Part shown: positions 1 to 9,412 of the stretch, piece by piece
Position numbering within the stretch: the first letter of the stretch is position 1
How the letters are laid out: each line of letters opens with the position of its first letter
Origin: an uncultured SAR116 cluster alpha proteobacterium
GTDB lineage: Bacteria > Pseudomonadota > Alphaproteobacteria > Puniceispirillales > Marisalimonadaceae
Direction: 5' to 3'
NCBI GenBank assembly: GCA_902578805.1
Contig: CACHEH010000004.1
Span: forward strand, 18,893 to 82,892
Length of the DNA stretch: 64,000 bases
Program-made: the position numbers and the translations under genes
Notes under the pieces: model-generated
What the model was told of the DNA's origin: nothing
What the model saw: only the letters and a program-made list of their open reading frames with translations
The model's database searches: none

Positions 1-2
1 CT

Positions 3-518
3 CCAGCCTCTTATACCGAGGGAATGATAGGTAAGCTTCAAAATTTTCCTGGAATGACATGTGGCGTGTGGCAATCAAGACCTCAAAGTAGAGGCTATGT
101 AAGAGCCTCCACAAATAAGATAACAGACCCACCAATAATTCAACCAAATTATTTGAAAGAAAAAATAGACCAAGATGCTTTAGTTGAAGGTGTAAAAATT
201 TGTAGGTCACTTTTAAGAACTTCTACAATGAAAAAAATTTCTGTCTGTGAAACTCTTCCTGGAGACAATATAAAATCTGATGAAGAAATTCTAAATTTTA
301 TTAGGAATAGAGGTGCAACTGTATATCATGCAATAGGTAGTTGTAGAATGGGTGTTGATAATAAAGCAGTTGTTTCCTCATCTCTTAAAATTAATGGTTT
401 AAGCAACATTAGAATTGCAGATGCTTCAATAATGCCAACAATGCCATCAGGAAACACAAATGCTGCAACGTTGATGATAGCAGAAAAAGCATCAGATCTT
501 ATTAAACAAGATTTATAA
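3..518 (+). CDS. GMC-family FAD-dependent oxidoreductase, C-terminal part (partial at window edge)
   Basis: The frame is open from base 3, so the N-terminal two thirds (FAD-binding domain) lie outside the window. What remains is the C-terminal substrate domain of a glucose-methanol-choline oxidoreductase. It has the active-site stretch YHAIGSCRMG, whose His is the family catalytic base, and the closing IADASIMPTMPSGNTNAAT block, with the Asn that pairs with that His and the residues that close over FAD. Choline dehydrogenase (BetA) and alcohol dehydrogenases of this family share these motifs, so the substrate cannot be fixed from this fragment. The stop lies 3 bp from the stop of the convergent chaC gene, leaving no room for a separate terminator. 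Confidence 0.85.
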   Translation, partial: PASYTEGMIGKLQNFPGMTCGVWQSRPQSRGYVRASTNKITDPPIIQPNYLKEKIDQDALVEGVKICRSLLRTSTMKKISVCETLPGDNIKSDEEILNFIRNRGATVYHAIGSCRMGVDNKAVVSSSLKINGLSNIRIADASIMPTMPSGNTNAATLMIAEKASDLIKQDL

Positions 519-521
519 GTA

Positions 522-1211
522 TTAATTATTTTTTAAGTGCAAAGAGATTGCTCTCATTTCTTTGTCAATTATATCTAATTCTTCAAGACTTTCTAAAGTA
601 TATTCAAAGTACTCTTTACAAGTTCCTAAAAATCCATTTGCTTTAGAAATCATACTAGCTTTAATTGAGGTGTTTTTTTCATTAAAATAATTTTTATGTT
701 TTTTATCTACTGTAAAGGCTAATGAAGAAACTATTCGATCGTTGTCTAACTTTGTTTTTAGTAATTTAGGTTTGTAAGCGCCAGTTACCATTTCTCTTTT
801 AAATAATATATCTATGTTTTTAATTGCATCATTTCTATTGAGTTTATATGCGGATCCTCTACAGGACCCCCCTTGGTCTAGTCCAAGCATGAGACCAGGA
901 TTCTTAAATGATCCTCTTCCTAAATGAGTTTTCATGCAGAAACTTCTATGAAAACCATAGATTTTTGCTAAATGTTGAGTATCATACCTTATTGTAGGAT
1001 TCCACAAAAGAGAACCATAGCCAAAAATATAAATATCCTCTCCAATACCATCATCGGGTATTATTTTTCTTCTTTCCTTTATTAATTCATTCTTGGTAAG
1101 GACCTTATCGCTCCCACTTATGCTTTTAATTTTATCACCAAGGCGCCCTTTATTAATATTTTCCTTTGTAAGTTTAACTAATCCTTGATTTAATTTTTTT
1201 GTAGTAGACAT
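522..1211 (-). CDS. chaC: ChaC-like glutathione-specific gamma-glutamylcyclotransferase
   Basis: The protein has 229 aa and the family signature FGYGSLLWNP (residues 63-72), which binds the gamma-glutamyl group. The catalytic Glu is in KREM (E140). ChaC enzymes cleave glutathione to 5-oxoproline and Cys-Gly in the cytoplasm, and a glutathione synthesis gene (gshA) lies about 30 kb away in this window. About 58 basic, low-complexity residues precede the core, which is longer than usual. A later start is possible, but the upstream MscS gene ends in TAATG sharing one base with this ATG, which supports translational coupling from here. Confidence 0.85.
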   Translation of the reverse strand: MSTTKKLNQGLVKLTKENINKGRLGDKIKSISGSDKVLTKNELIKERRKIIPDDGIGEDIYIFGYGSLLWNPTIRYDTQHLAKIYGFHRSFCMKTHLGRGSFKNPGLMLGLDQGGSCRGSAYKLNRNDAIKNIDILFKREMVTGAYKPKLLKTKLDNDRIVSSLAFTVDKKHKNYFNEKNTSIKASMISKANGFLGTCKEYFEYTLESLEELDIIDKEMRAISLHLKNN

Positions 1212-2053
1212 TAAACTAAGTTTTTTGAGTTAATTACTCTATGTGGGTATGGTATTTCTATTCCTGCATTATCTAGCGCAGGTTTTAATTTTCGCATCAA
1301 ATCTGTGTAAAGAGCATACCAATCTTTTGTATGTGAATATAACCTTAATCTGACAACTATAGCGCTGTCATCATATTTCATAACTAAAAATTGTGGCTCT
1401 TTAGGTTTATTTAATACTCTTTCATCATCTGCTAATTTTAGTAAGGTCTGTGATGCTAAATCTAAATTAGTGTCATAATGTATTCCAATATCAACATCTA
1501 TTCTTCTAGTTTCATAATGTGAATGATTAATAATAGTACTATTCCAAATGCTTGAATTAGGTATCGAAACATAAACATTATCAAATGTATCAATAATAGT
1601 TGTGAAAAGACCTACCTCCTTTATCGTTCCAGAAACATTTCCCGATTCTACCCAATCACCTGTGTTAAAGGGTCTTAATAATAACAGCATTACTCCAGCA
1701 GCTACATTTGATAAAGTTCCTTGAAGTGCTAATCCAATTGCTAAACCTGCAGCTCCTAAGACAGCAATGATTGAAGTTGTTTGAACACCAAATTGTCCTA
1801 AAACAGCTATAATTGTAATAATAATTATTCCGTATCTTATAATATTTCCAATTATTGGGATTATAAGTGGGTCAATCTTTTTGAAACGATTTAAATTCTT
1901 GCGTGCAATCTTGCTCAGTTTTCCAGCAAAATAAAAACCTAGTATAAGTATTATTGTGGCGCCTAAAACCTGGCCAGCGTAAGAAACAAAAATTTGAATT
2001 GAACTGTTAATAAGGTTCGAAATAATTTCAAAATTGATATTCATACTATCCAT
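1211..2053 (-). CDS. mscS: Small-conductance mechanosensitive channel, MscS family
   Basis: The protein has 280 aa, the compact MscS length. Hydrophobic segments lie near residues 20-45, 65-88 and 90-125. The third carries the pore-lining glycine/alanine pattern and runs into GTLSNVAAGVMLLLLRPF and GDWVE, the MscS signature at the start of the beta domain. The C-terminal alpha/beta region forms the cytoplasmic vestibule, with the usual IPYPHR ending. It would act in the inner membrane, releasing small solutes on hypo-osmotic shock. It is the first gene of a two-gene minus-strand unit with chaC, overlapping it by one base (TAATG). Confidence 0.92.
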   Translation of the reverse strand: MDSMNINFEIISNLINSSIQIFVSYAGQVLGATIILILGFYFAGKLSKIARKNLNRFKKIDPLIIPIIGNIIRYGIIIITIIAVLGQFGVQTTSIIAVLGAAGLAIGLALQGTLSNVAAGVMLLLLRPFNTGDWVESGNVSGTIKEVGLFTTIIDTFDNVYVSIPNSSIWNSTIINHSHYETRRIDVDIGIHYDTNLDLASQTLLKLADDERVLNKPKEPQFLVMKYDDSAIVVRLRLYSHTKDWYALYTDLMRKLKPALDNAGIEIPYPHRVINSKNLV

Positions 2054-2174
2054 ATAAAAATAACCTCCATTAACTTTATTAGAAGCTTTATTTCAATTTA
2101 ATACTATTTCATATAATAAATCTTTGTATAACAAAAAATAATTACAAAGAGCATGAAATTATATATATATCAGC

Positions 2175-2204
2175 TTGAGTTTAAAAACTTAATATGGTTA
2201 TAAC
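2175..2204 (+). promoter_or_regulatory. Candidate promoter of ribF operon
   Basis: TTGAGT (2175-2180) and TATAAC (2199-2204) are separated by 18 bp, a fair sigma70-type pair. The ribF ATG begins only 7 bases after the -10 element and no Shine-Dalgarno is present, so the transcript may be leaderless. In DNA this AT-rich such matches also arise by chance. Confidence 0.35.
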
Positions 2205-2210
2205 ATTCCT

Positions 2211-3197
2211 ATGAAGATTATTAAATGGAAAATTGGTGACAATAAACCTATTGTTAAAGATCAATTAGCTGTTGCGATTGGAAATTTTGATGGCATTCAT
2301 AAAGGCCATGTTAAACTTTTAAATGAGTGTAAATATCAAGCACAAGAAAATGATCTATCTTTTGGTGTTGTAACATTTGATCCTCATCCAAGAGATTTTT
2401 TTAATCCTACAAATACCTCTTTTAAGTTATTAGACTCTGAAGAAAAACAAATATTATTAAGTAAGCTTGATGTTAAATATCTTATAAATATTGAATTTAA
2501 CGAACAGTTGAAAAATTGTAATCCTGAGTATTTTTTATCACAAATATTAAATGAAAATTTTAACATCGTAAAAATGTTTGCAGGATCAAACTTTAAATTT
2601 GGAAAAGATAGAGAAGGTAGTATTGAAAATACAAAAAGTTTTGCCAACACTCTAGGATTAGAACTTGTCTCTATAGATTTAAAGAAAACAAACTCTATAA
2701 ATGAAAAAGTAGCTGAGACAATAAGCTCTCAAAAAATAAGAATGTTGATTCAAAATGGACAATTAAATCTAGCAAATAATATGTTAGGTAGAAATTGGTG
2801 TATTACAGGCAAAGTGGAAAGAGGTAAACAACAAGGAAGAGAAATTGGCTTTCCAACTGCAAATCTAAGTTTAAAAAAATTTTTAAAACCACCATTAGGT
2901 GTTTATGTCTCTAGATTAAAAATAATTAATAGCAAAATCCCTGAGATATGTAATGATTGGTTGCCATCTATTTCAAATATAGGTACAAGACCTACGGTTT
3001 CAGGTGATAAAGTAAATTTAGAAACTCATATAATTGATTTTAAAGAAAATAATTTTGATAAGAACTTATATGGAAAAAGAATTAATGTTGAACTTATAGA
3101 ATTTTTAAGACCTGAAAAAAAATTTAATTCTTTATCTGAACTTCAAAAGCAAATTGAGGTTGATACAGAGATGGCATATGAATTTCATAAATTATGA
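2211..3197 (+). CDS. ribF: Bifunctional riboflavin kinase / FAD synthetase
   Basis: RibF turns riboflavin into FMN and then FAD in the cytoplasm. The 328-aa protein has both modules at normal length. The N-terminal FMN adenylyltransferase shows GNFDGIHKGH (24-33) and TFDPHPR (55-61). The C-terminal kinase shows GREIGFPTANL (209-219) followed by LGVYVSRL (229-236). It leads a plus-strand run ribF-ileS-lspA, an order common in proteobacteria. No SD is visible before the ATG. FAD demand in this window includes CrtI and the GMC oxidoreductase, but that link is only inference. Confidence 0.97.
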   Translation: MKIIKWKIGDNKPIVKDQLAVAIGNFDGIHKGHVKLLNECKYQAQENDLSFGVVTFDPHPRDFFNPTNTSFKLLDSEEKQILLSKLDVKYLINIEFNEQLKNCNPEYFLSQILNENFNIVKMFAGSNFKFGKDREGSIENTKSFANTLGLELVSIDLKKTNSINEKVAETISSQKIRMLIQNGQLNLANNMLGRNWCITGKVERGKQQGREIGFPTANLSLKKFLKPPLGVYVSRLKIINSKIPEICNDWLPSISNIGTRPTVSGDKVNLETHIIDFKENNFDKNLYGKRINVELIEFLRPEKKFNSLSELQKQIEVDTEMAYEFHKL

Positions 3198-3237
3198 AAT
3201 TAAAAAATAATAATTTGATTAATATAGAGACAATTTA

Positions 3238-6009
3238 ATGACTGATTATAAAGAAACCGTTTATTTACCTAAAACTGATTTTTCAATGAGAGCTGGACTT
3301 CCTACCAAAGAGCCACAAATACTGAAATTATGGGAAGAAACAAAATTATTTAAAAAGTTAAGAGAACAAAGGAAAAATTCTCAGCCTTTTATACTTCATG
3401 ATGGCCCACCATATGCAAACGGCAATTTACATATTGGTCATGCTCTAAATAAAATAATTAAGGATGTAATAAATAGATCACAATCCATGCTTGGCAAGAA
3501 TGCAAATTATGTTCCTGGATGGGATTGTCATGGATTACCAATTGAATGGAAAATAGAGGAAAATTATAGAAAAAAGAAAAAAAATAAAGATGACATTCCA
3601 ATTGTAGAATTTAGAAAAGAATGTAGGGATTTTGCTGCAAAATGGATGGATATTCAATCTGACGAATTTCAAAGGCTAGGCGTATATGGTGATTGGGAAG
3701 ATCCATATTCTACTATGAAATTTGAATCTGAGGCAATAATAATGTCCGAAATAGGTAAATTTCTTATGAATGGTAGTCTATATCGAGGAATTAAGCCAGT
3801 GATGTGGTCTCCAGTTGAAAAAACTGCTTTAGCGGAAGCTGAGATTGAATATTACGATCATATAAGCACTACTATTTATGCCAAATTCCCAGTAATAAAA
3901 ACATCATTGGAAATAATAAACAACTTCGACATTATAATTTGGACAACTACTCCCTGGACTATGCCAGGTAATAGAGCCGTAGCATATGGAAAGGATATTG
4001 ATTATTCACTTATAGAAATTACTAGTGTAGATGAGGGTTCTTTAGCAAAAATTGGTGATAAAGTTATTGTGGCTAAAGAATTGGTAGAAGAGGTAATGAA
4101 AGAAATTTCTGTCTTAAGTTTTAATTCTACTAAAACGCTTAAGGGTAAAGATTTTGAAGGAACAGTTTTAGCGCATCCACTAAATAATAACGGTTATGAA
4201 CATGAGGTTTTACTTCTAGAAGCTGACTTTGTGACAATTGATCAAGGTACTGGTTTTGTTCATATTGCTCCTGGTCATGGTGCAGATGATTTTGAACTTG
4301 GAAGACAAAATAATTTACGAATACCAGAAACGGTTACAGATAATGGAATATTAAATAATGATTTACCTTTATTAGGAGGACTTCGAGTTTTAAAGGATAA
4401 TGAGATAATTGCTGACATTATGTCTGAGCATAATGCCTTAATTGGAAGAGGAAAATTAAATCACTCATATCCACACAGTTGGAGATCAAAGGCCCCACTC
4501 ATTTTTAGAACAACACCTCAATGGTTTATTTCAATGACATCTAATAATCTAAGAGATACTTCTCTGAAAGCTTTGTCACAAACTGCTTTTTATCCGCCTC
4601 AGGGTCAAAACCGTTTAACAAAAATGATAGAAGACAGGCCTGACTGGTGCATATCTAGGCAAAGAGCGTGGGGAGTACCTCTTGCGATATTTGTTAATAA
4701 AAAAACTCAAGAACCACTTCGTGATCAAGAAGTAATCGACAGAATTGTCAATGCCTTTAAGACAGATGGGGCAGACGCTTGGTTTGAAAAACCTTCTTCT
4801 TATTTTCTTGGATCAAAATATAATCCAGATGACTATGAGGCAGTGACTGATATAGCAGATGTATGGTTTGATTCTGGTTCTACCCATTCATTTGTTTTAG
4901 AAGAGAGAGATGATTTATTTTGGCCAGCTTCATTATATCTTGAAGGAACAGATCAACATAGAGGATGGTTTCACTCTTCATTACTAGAAAGTTGTGGGAC
5001 AAGAGGTCGTGCTCCATATGATGCAGTTTTAACTCATGGTTTTGTTTTAGACCAGCAAGGAAGAAAGATGTCAAAATCTCTTGGCAATATTACTGCACCA
5101 CAAAAAGTAATTAATGAGTTTGGTGCAGATATTCTGCGTTTATGGGTTGTTGGCTCAGATTACTATGATGATCTAAGAATTGGAAAAGAAATTTTAATAA
5201 GACACTCTGATCATTATAGAAGACTTAGAAATACATTAAGATATTTGCTAGGAGCATTAAACGAATTTCAAGAAGATGAAAAAATTAATTTTACTGAAAT
5301 GCCCGAGTTAGAAAAATGGATTCTTCATAGAGTTTATGAATTAAGTGAAAAAATACAAGAGAACACAGAAAATTTTAACCTTCATGATATTTACTTAGAT
5401 ATTCATAATTTCTGTACTATTGATTTGTCAGCTTTTTACTTTGATATCAGAAAAGACACATTGTACTGTGAAGATCCAAGCAGTGTAGAGAGAAAATCAT
5501 GCAGAACAGTAATGGACATTTTATTCAAATCATTGACTACATGGCTTGCTCCAATCATTTGCTTTACCGCAGAAGAAGCATGGCAAAGTAGGTATAAAGA
5601 TAGTGAAAATTCTGTTCATTTACAAACTTACTTCAAAGGTGACAAAAATTGGAAGAATGACGAACTTGCTAAGAAATGGTCTGATATAAGAGAGTTAAGA
5701 TCAGTTGTCACAACATCTATAGAAGAGAAAAGAAAAGAAGGAATTTTAGGCTCTAGTCTACAGGCTAAAGTTATAATAGAGGCTAATAAGGAATCTTTTA
5801 AAATGCTCCAAGATGTAAATCTCCCAGAGATTTTTATTTGTTCCGATGTACAAATAGATTTGAATCAAAATTTATCTGAAACAAAAATTATGGTAAATGT
5901 TAAGTTGGCATCTGGTGGTAAATGCATGAGATGTTGGAAAATAGTTCCAGAAGTTAAAAATAATATTGAGCTTTGCAACAGGTGTACAAAGGTACTTAAA
6001 TTTAATTAA
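3238..6009 (+). CDS. ileS: Isoleucyl-tRNA synthetase
   Basis: Charges tRNA-Ile with isoleucine. This is a class I synthetase of 923 aa with HIGH at residues 65-68 and KMSKS at 610-614. The CP1 editing region lies between them (for example WTTTPWTMPGNRAV). The C-terminus keeps a four-cysteine zinc site (C896, C899, C913, C916), typical of the bacterial-type enzyme. The stop is followed directly by the lspA ATG, consistent with an ileS-lspA operon. Confidence 0.98.
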   Translation: MTDYKETVYLPKTDFSMRAGLPTKEPQILKLWEETKLFKKLREQRKNSQPFILHDGPPYANGNLHIGHALNKIIKDVINRSQSMLGKNANYVPGWDCHGLPIEWKIEENYRKKKKNKDDIPIVEFRKECRDFAAKWMDIQSDEFQRLGVYGDWEDPYSTMKFESEAIIMSEIGKFLMNGSLYRGIKPVMWSPVEKTALAEAEIEYYDHISTTIYAKFPVIKTSLEIINNFDIIIWTTTPWTMPGNRAVAYGKDIDYSLIEITSVDEGSLAKIGDKVIVAKELVEEVMKEISVLSFNSTKTLKGKDFEGTVLAHPLNNNGYEHEVLLLEADFVTIDQGTGFVHIAPGHGADDFELGRQNNLRIPETVTDNGILNNDLPLLGGLRVLKDNEIIADIMSEHNALIGRGKLNHSYPHSWRSKAPLIFRTTPQWFISMTSNNLRDTSLKALSQTAFYPPQGQNRLTKMIEDRPDWCISRQRAWGVPLAIFVNKKTQEPLRDQEVIDRIVNAFKTDGADAWFEKPSSYFLGSKYNPDDYEAVTDIADVWFDSGSTHSFVLEERDDLFWPASLYLEGTDQHRGWFHSSLLESCGTRGRAPYDAVLTHGFVLDQQGRKMSKSLGNITAPQKVINEFGADILRLWVVGSDYYDDLRIGKEILIRHSDHYRRLRNTLRYLLGALNEFQEDEKINFTEMPELEKWILHRVYELSEKIQENTENFNLHDIYLDIHNFCTIDLSAFYFDIRKDTLYCEDPSSVERKSCRTVMDILFKSLTTWLAPIICFTAEEAWQSRYKDSENSVHLQTYFKGDKNWKNDELAKKWSDIRELRSVVTTSIEEKRKEGILGSSLQAKVIIEANKESFKMLQDVNLPEIFICSDVQIDLNQNLSETKIMVNVKLASGGKCMRCWKIVPEVKNNIELCNRCTKVLKFN

Positions 6010-6498
6010 ATGAAAAAAAATTTTGGTGTTTTTAATCTTCTTTTGATTTTCATAGTCTTTATATATTTTGACTATGTTTTAAAATTATGGGCTATAGAAA
6101 ATTTATTTATTAAATATCAGTCCATTGAATTAACATCTTTTTTATCCATGACACCAGTGTGGAATAGTGGAATTTCTTTTGGTTTTTTTCAAGATTCTGG
6201 TGAGATAGGTAGATATGGTTTCACTATTTTTGCTTTTTTAGTAAGTATTTGGCTTATTTTTTCTTCTTTTAAATTACCTAGATATTCCTCGCTAGGTTTT
6301 ATTCTTATTGCAAGTGGTGCAATTGGAAACGCAATTGATCGTATTATTTATGGCAAGGTAGTTGATTTTATAGATTTTCATATTGAAGATTTACACTGGC
6401 CAGCATTTAATCTTGCTGATACAATTATATTCATTGGTGCAGTTTTATTTATTTACAATCAATTTTTTACTATTGAGAGAACTTACTATGAAAAATAA
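6010..6498 (+). CDS. lspA: Lipoprotein signal peptidase (signal peptidase II)
   Basis: An inner-membrane aspartic protease that removes signal peptides from diacylglyceryl-modified prolipoproteins. The protein has 162 aa with four hydrophobic segments. The catalytic aspartates are D119 (in VVDFIDF) and D137 (in FNLAD), 18 residues apart as in the family. WNSGISFGFF is the conserved substrate-side loop. It starts immediately after the ileS stop and ends just past the start of the next gene, which itself encodes a lipoprotein and so is a likely substrate. Confidence 0.97.
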   Translation: MKKNFGVFNLLLIFIVFIYFDYVLKLWAIENLFIKYQSIELTSFLSMTPVWNSGISFGFFQDSGEIGRYGFTIFAFLVSIWLIFSSFKLPRYSSLGFILIASGAIGNAIDRIIYGKVVDFIDFHIEDLHWPAFNLADTIIFIGAVLFIYNQFFTIERTYYEK

Positions 6499-7006
6499 AT
6501 TAATCTTAATATTTGTTTTTATTTTAACTTTAACAATGTTATCTAGTTGCTCAGATTTTAGAAAAGCTGTTGGTAAGGAAAAAGTTATTCCGGACGAATT
6601 TTCTGTAGTATTAACTCCTTCACTATTGATTCCACCAGGTTACAAAATAGACCCTCAGGCTATTAGAAATAATGATTTAACTAGAGATAACAATGAATTT
6701 CAATTAAGTGAAGAAATTGAAATTAAAGAAAATCAAGAGGCTAGTAGTTTTAGTGAATTATTTAAGTTAAAAAATGTGCCAAAGGATATTCGGAAAATTG
6801 TAGATGAAGAAACGCTCGGTATATCTTTAAGTGAGAGAAGAGGAATTGACATTTTATTTGGAAATATTCCTAAATCAGGTGTGATAATTGATTCTAAGAA
6901 AGAAGCTTTAAGAATTAGGAAAAACAAATCATCAGAAAAGAATATTAATTTAACGCCTTCACCAGCCATTGATATAAATTCAGGAAAGCCTTTACTAATC
7001 AAATGA
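6488..7006 (+). CDS. DUF3035-type lipoprotein
   Basis: The 172-aa protein begins with a lipoprotein signal peptide ending in the lipobox LSSC, so it should be lipid-anchored after LspA cleavage. The ATG at 6488 overlaps the end of lspA by 11 bases. An upstream in-frame ATG at 6383 would bury the signal peptide and is rejected. The PSLLIPPGYKI segment and the position after lspA match the uncharacterised DUF3035 family of alphaproteobacteria, in which members are called beta-barrel assembly-associated or simply hypothetical. The rest is charged and low in complexity. No function can be given. Confidence 0.8.
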   Translation: MKNKLILIFVFILTLTMLSSCSDFRKAVGKEKVIPDEFSVVLTPSLLIPPGYKIDPQAIRNNDLTRDNNEFQLSEEIEIKENQEASSFSELFKLKNVPKDIRKIVDEETLGISLSERRGIDILFGNIPKSGVIIDSKKEALRIRKNKSSEKNINLTPSPAIDINSGKPLLIK

Positions 7007-7020
7007 TAAGGTAACTTTAT

Positions 7021-8817
7021 ATGGAAATTAGAAGGCTTCCTCAAAATCTTATTAATCAAATAGCAGCTGGTGAAGTGGTAGAAAGACCTTCATCTGCATT
7101 AAAAGAATTAATTGAAAATTCATTAGATGCTGACGCAACTCAAATAGATATTGTAATAGAAAATGGGGGAAAAAATTTAATTTCAGTATCTGATAACGGC
7201 ATTGGAATTAAAAAAAAACATATACCTCTTGCCGTTGAGAGACATGCAACTTCAAAATTACCTTATGATACTCTTAACAAGATAGAATTTTTGGGTTTTA
7301 GAGGTGAAGCTCTTCCTTCAATAGCTGCGGTTAGTGAGTTAAATCTGCAGTCAAAACATATTGATTCTGACCAAGCATGGTCATTAGATATTATCGCAGG
7401 AATTTTCAATGAGGTTTACCCATCCTCAAGAGAAAAAGGAACAAAAGTATCTATTAAAAGGCTGTTTTTTGCTACTCCTGCAAGATTAAAATTTTTGAAA
7501 TCGTCACAAGTTGAAAAAAGTTACTGTCACCAGATTGTTCAAAAGATAGCTTTGGTAAATCCAGCTGTAAGTTTTAATTTTAGAGCTGACGGACGTGAAT
7601 TACTAAACATTAAAACTGAAAATAAATTGGATAACTTGTGTTTTAATAGGATAAAAAACTTAATGGGTACGGGTTTTTCCAATGAAGCAATAAAAATTGA
7701 AAATTCAAAGCAAATAACAGTTACAAAATTTGCAAAAATAAATGGTTTTATTGGATTACCAACATTAAATAAATCTAATTATAACCAACAACATTTATTT
7801 GTAAATGGAAGATCAGTTCAGGATAGAAGTCTCTCAGGTGCAATAAGGTCTGCTTACAGAGACACACTTCCAAAAGGAAGATTTCCAGTTTTTTGTTTGT
7901 TTATTGATGTGCCAACTGATTTTATTGATGTCAATGTTCACCCCGGGAAAACAGAGGTTAGATTTCAAGATAATGCTCTTATTAGAAGTTTATTAGTAGG
8001 ATCAATAAGCAGAGAGTTGCATTCTAGTTTTTCTCAAACGACAAGTGAAATCTCTAAAGAAGCACTTGATAGATTTGTTATTAATGAAAGAGTGAACTCC
8101 GATGAGGTTTGTGGATCTAATGACGATCACGATAAAAAGCAATCATTTTTTAATAAAATTGAAGTTAAGCCCCAAAAAAAAGCTCTTAAAAAAGAAAATT
8201 TTGAAAATAAAAGCATTCAGACTAAGGAGAATGAAAACTTCCCTTTAGGTGCTGCAATAGGGCAATTTAATAAAAATTATATCATATCTCAAAATTCCAA
8301 TGGCATTGTGATAGTTGACCAACATGCAGCTCATGAAAGACTTACATTAGAAAAAATGAAATTAGCAAGAAAGAATAAATCAATTGAGAGACAAATTTTA
8401 TTACTTCCAGACGTTATTAAACTTGAACCAGTTCCATTTGAAATAATTAGAGAAAATTTTGATTTATTAGCTGATATTGGGTTTGTTATAGAGTCTTTTG
8501 GTGAAGGTATGGTTGTTGTTAGAGAAATACCAGCTTTGTTGGGAGAATCTGATATAAAACAAATCATCATTGACTTAGGAGATGATCTATCAGAATCTGG
8601 GCTTCCATCTTCTTATCTCGCCAAAATTGATCTAATATTAGGTAATATAGCATGTCACAAATCAGTAAGATCAGGACGTAATTTAAATGAAACTGAAATG
8701 AATCAGTTATTAAGAGAAATGGAAAAAACACCAAATTCTGGACAATGCAATCATGGAAGGCCAACCTCTATTAGTCTTTCACTTAAAGATATTGAGAAAT
8801 TATTCAATAGAACTTGA
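7021..8817 (+). CDS. mutL: DNA mismatch repair protein MutL
   Basis: The protein has 598 aa. The N-terminal GHKL ATPase shows ELIENSLDA (catalytic Glu near residue 32), DNGIGI and GFRGEAL. The C-terminal dimerisation domain carries DQHAAHERLTLE (433-444), which fits the endonuclease metal motif DQHA(x2)E(x4)E, plus ACHKSVRSG and CNHGRPT near the end. This is therefore a nicking MutL, the kind used by bacteria without MutH. The gene overlaps convergent rsmD by 18 bp at their 3' ends. Confidence 0.97.
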   Translation: MEIRRLPQNLINQIAAGEVVERPSSALKELIENSLDADATQIDIVIENGGKNLISVSDNGIGIKKKHIPLAVERHATSKLPYDTLNKIEFLGFRGEALPSIAAVSELNLQSKHIDSDQAWSLDIIAGIFNEVYPSSREKGTKVSIKRLFFATPARLKFLKSSQVEKSYCHQIVQKIALVNPAVSFNFRADGRELLNIKTENKLDNLCFNRIKNLMGTGFSNEAIKIENSKQITVTKFAKINGFIGLPTLNKSNYNQQHLFVNGRSVQDRSLSGAIRSAYRDTLPKGRFPVFCLFIDVPTDFIDVNVHPGKTEVRFQDNALIRSLLVGSISRELHSSFSQTTSEISKEALDRFVINERVNSDEVCGSNDDHDKKQSFFNKIEVKPQKKALKKENFENKSIQTKENENFPLGAAIGQFNKNYIISQNSNGIVIVDQHAAHERLTLEKMKLARKNKSIERQILLLPDVIKLEPVPFEIIRENFDLLADIGFVIESFGEGMVVVREIPALLGESDIKQIIIDLGDDLSESGLPSSYLAKIDLILGNIACHKSVRSGRNLNETEMNQLLREMEKTPNSGQCNHGRPTSISLSLKDIEKLFNRT

Positions 8818-9381
8818 ACTTGATAATTTTAAAATAGTTAATTTCGAACTTCCGTATATTTTTATATCCAAAACCTGATAACCATCATAATCAATTTTTT
8901 CTGTTTTACTACTCTCCGCAAAAACATAACTATCTTGATTTAGCAAGTTAAATTCTTTTAAGTGAAATAAACACTTCTCTGTTATATCTGTTTTATATGG
9001 TGGATCTATTAAAACTATTTGAAAAATTGTATTTATATTTTTCAGTGCAATGAATGCATCATTTTTAATAATTTTAATATTCTCTTGAATTTGACTGTCA
9101 ATGTTTAATTTTGCAATATTTTTATAAATTAAGTTTATTGATTTTTGGTCTTTATCTATGAAATAAACTTTAACAGCGCCCCTAGAAAAAGCTTCAATCC
9201 CTAATGATCCAGTTCCACTGCAAATATCAAGAACATTCGAGCCATCAATATTTATCTTGTATTTATTTGAACTAATAATTGAAAAAAGTGACTCTTTTAA
9301 TCTATCAGACGTTGGCCTAATTTTAGTACCATTTGGCGGTAGAAGCTTTAAACCTTTGTATTTACCACCTATTATTCTCAT
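8800..9381 (-). CDS. rsmD: 16S rRNA (guanine-966-N2)-methyltransferase
   Basis: Methylates G966 of 16S rRNA during 30S assembly. The protein has 193 aa. It starts with the family-typical RIIGGKYKGLKL and RPTSDRLKESLF, has the SAM-binding loop LDICSGTGSLG (51-61) and the catalytic DPPY (126-129). It lies 31 bp downstream of a pseudouridine synthase gene on the same strand, a pairing of rRNA-modifying enzymes common in alphaproteobacteria. The last 18 bp overlap the end of mutL. Confidence 0.94.
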   Translation of the reverse strand: MRIIGGKYKGLKLLPPNGTKIRPTSDRLKESLFSIISSNKYKINIDGSNVLDICSGTGSLGIEAFSRGAVKVYFIDKDQKSINLIYKNIAKLNIDSQIQENIKIIKNDAFIALKNINTIFQIVLIDPPYKTDITEKCLFHLKEFNLLNQDSYVFAESSKTEKIDYDGYQVLDIKIYGSSKLTILKLSSSSSIE

Positions 9382-9412
9382 TATATAATCTTAATTTTTT
9401 TTAAACTATTTT

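Noticed and set aside
2153..2174. AT dinucleotide tract before ribF as a possible microsatellite or riboswitch
   Set aside because: It is a short AT run in very AT-rich DNA. No conserved FMN riboswitch elements are visible in the 157-bp gap.
6383..6487. Longer start for the DUF3035 lipoprotein
   Set aside because: It would put 35 residues read from lspA codons before the lipoprotein signal peptide; the ATG at 6488 gives a proper signal and lipobox.
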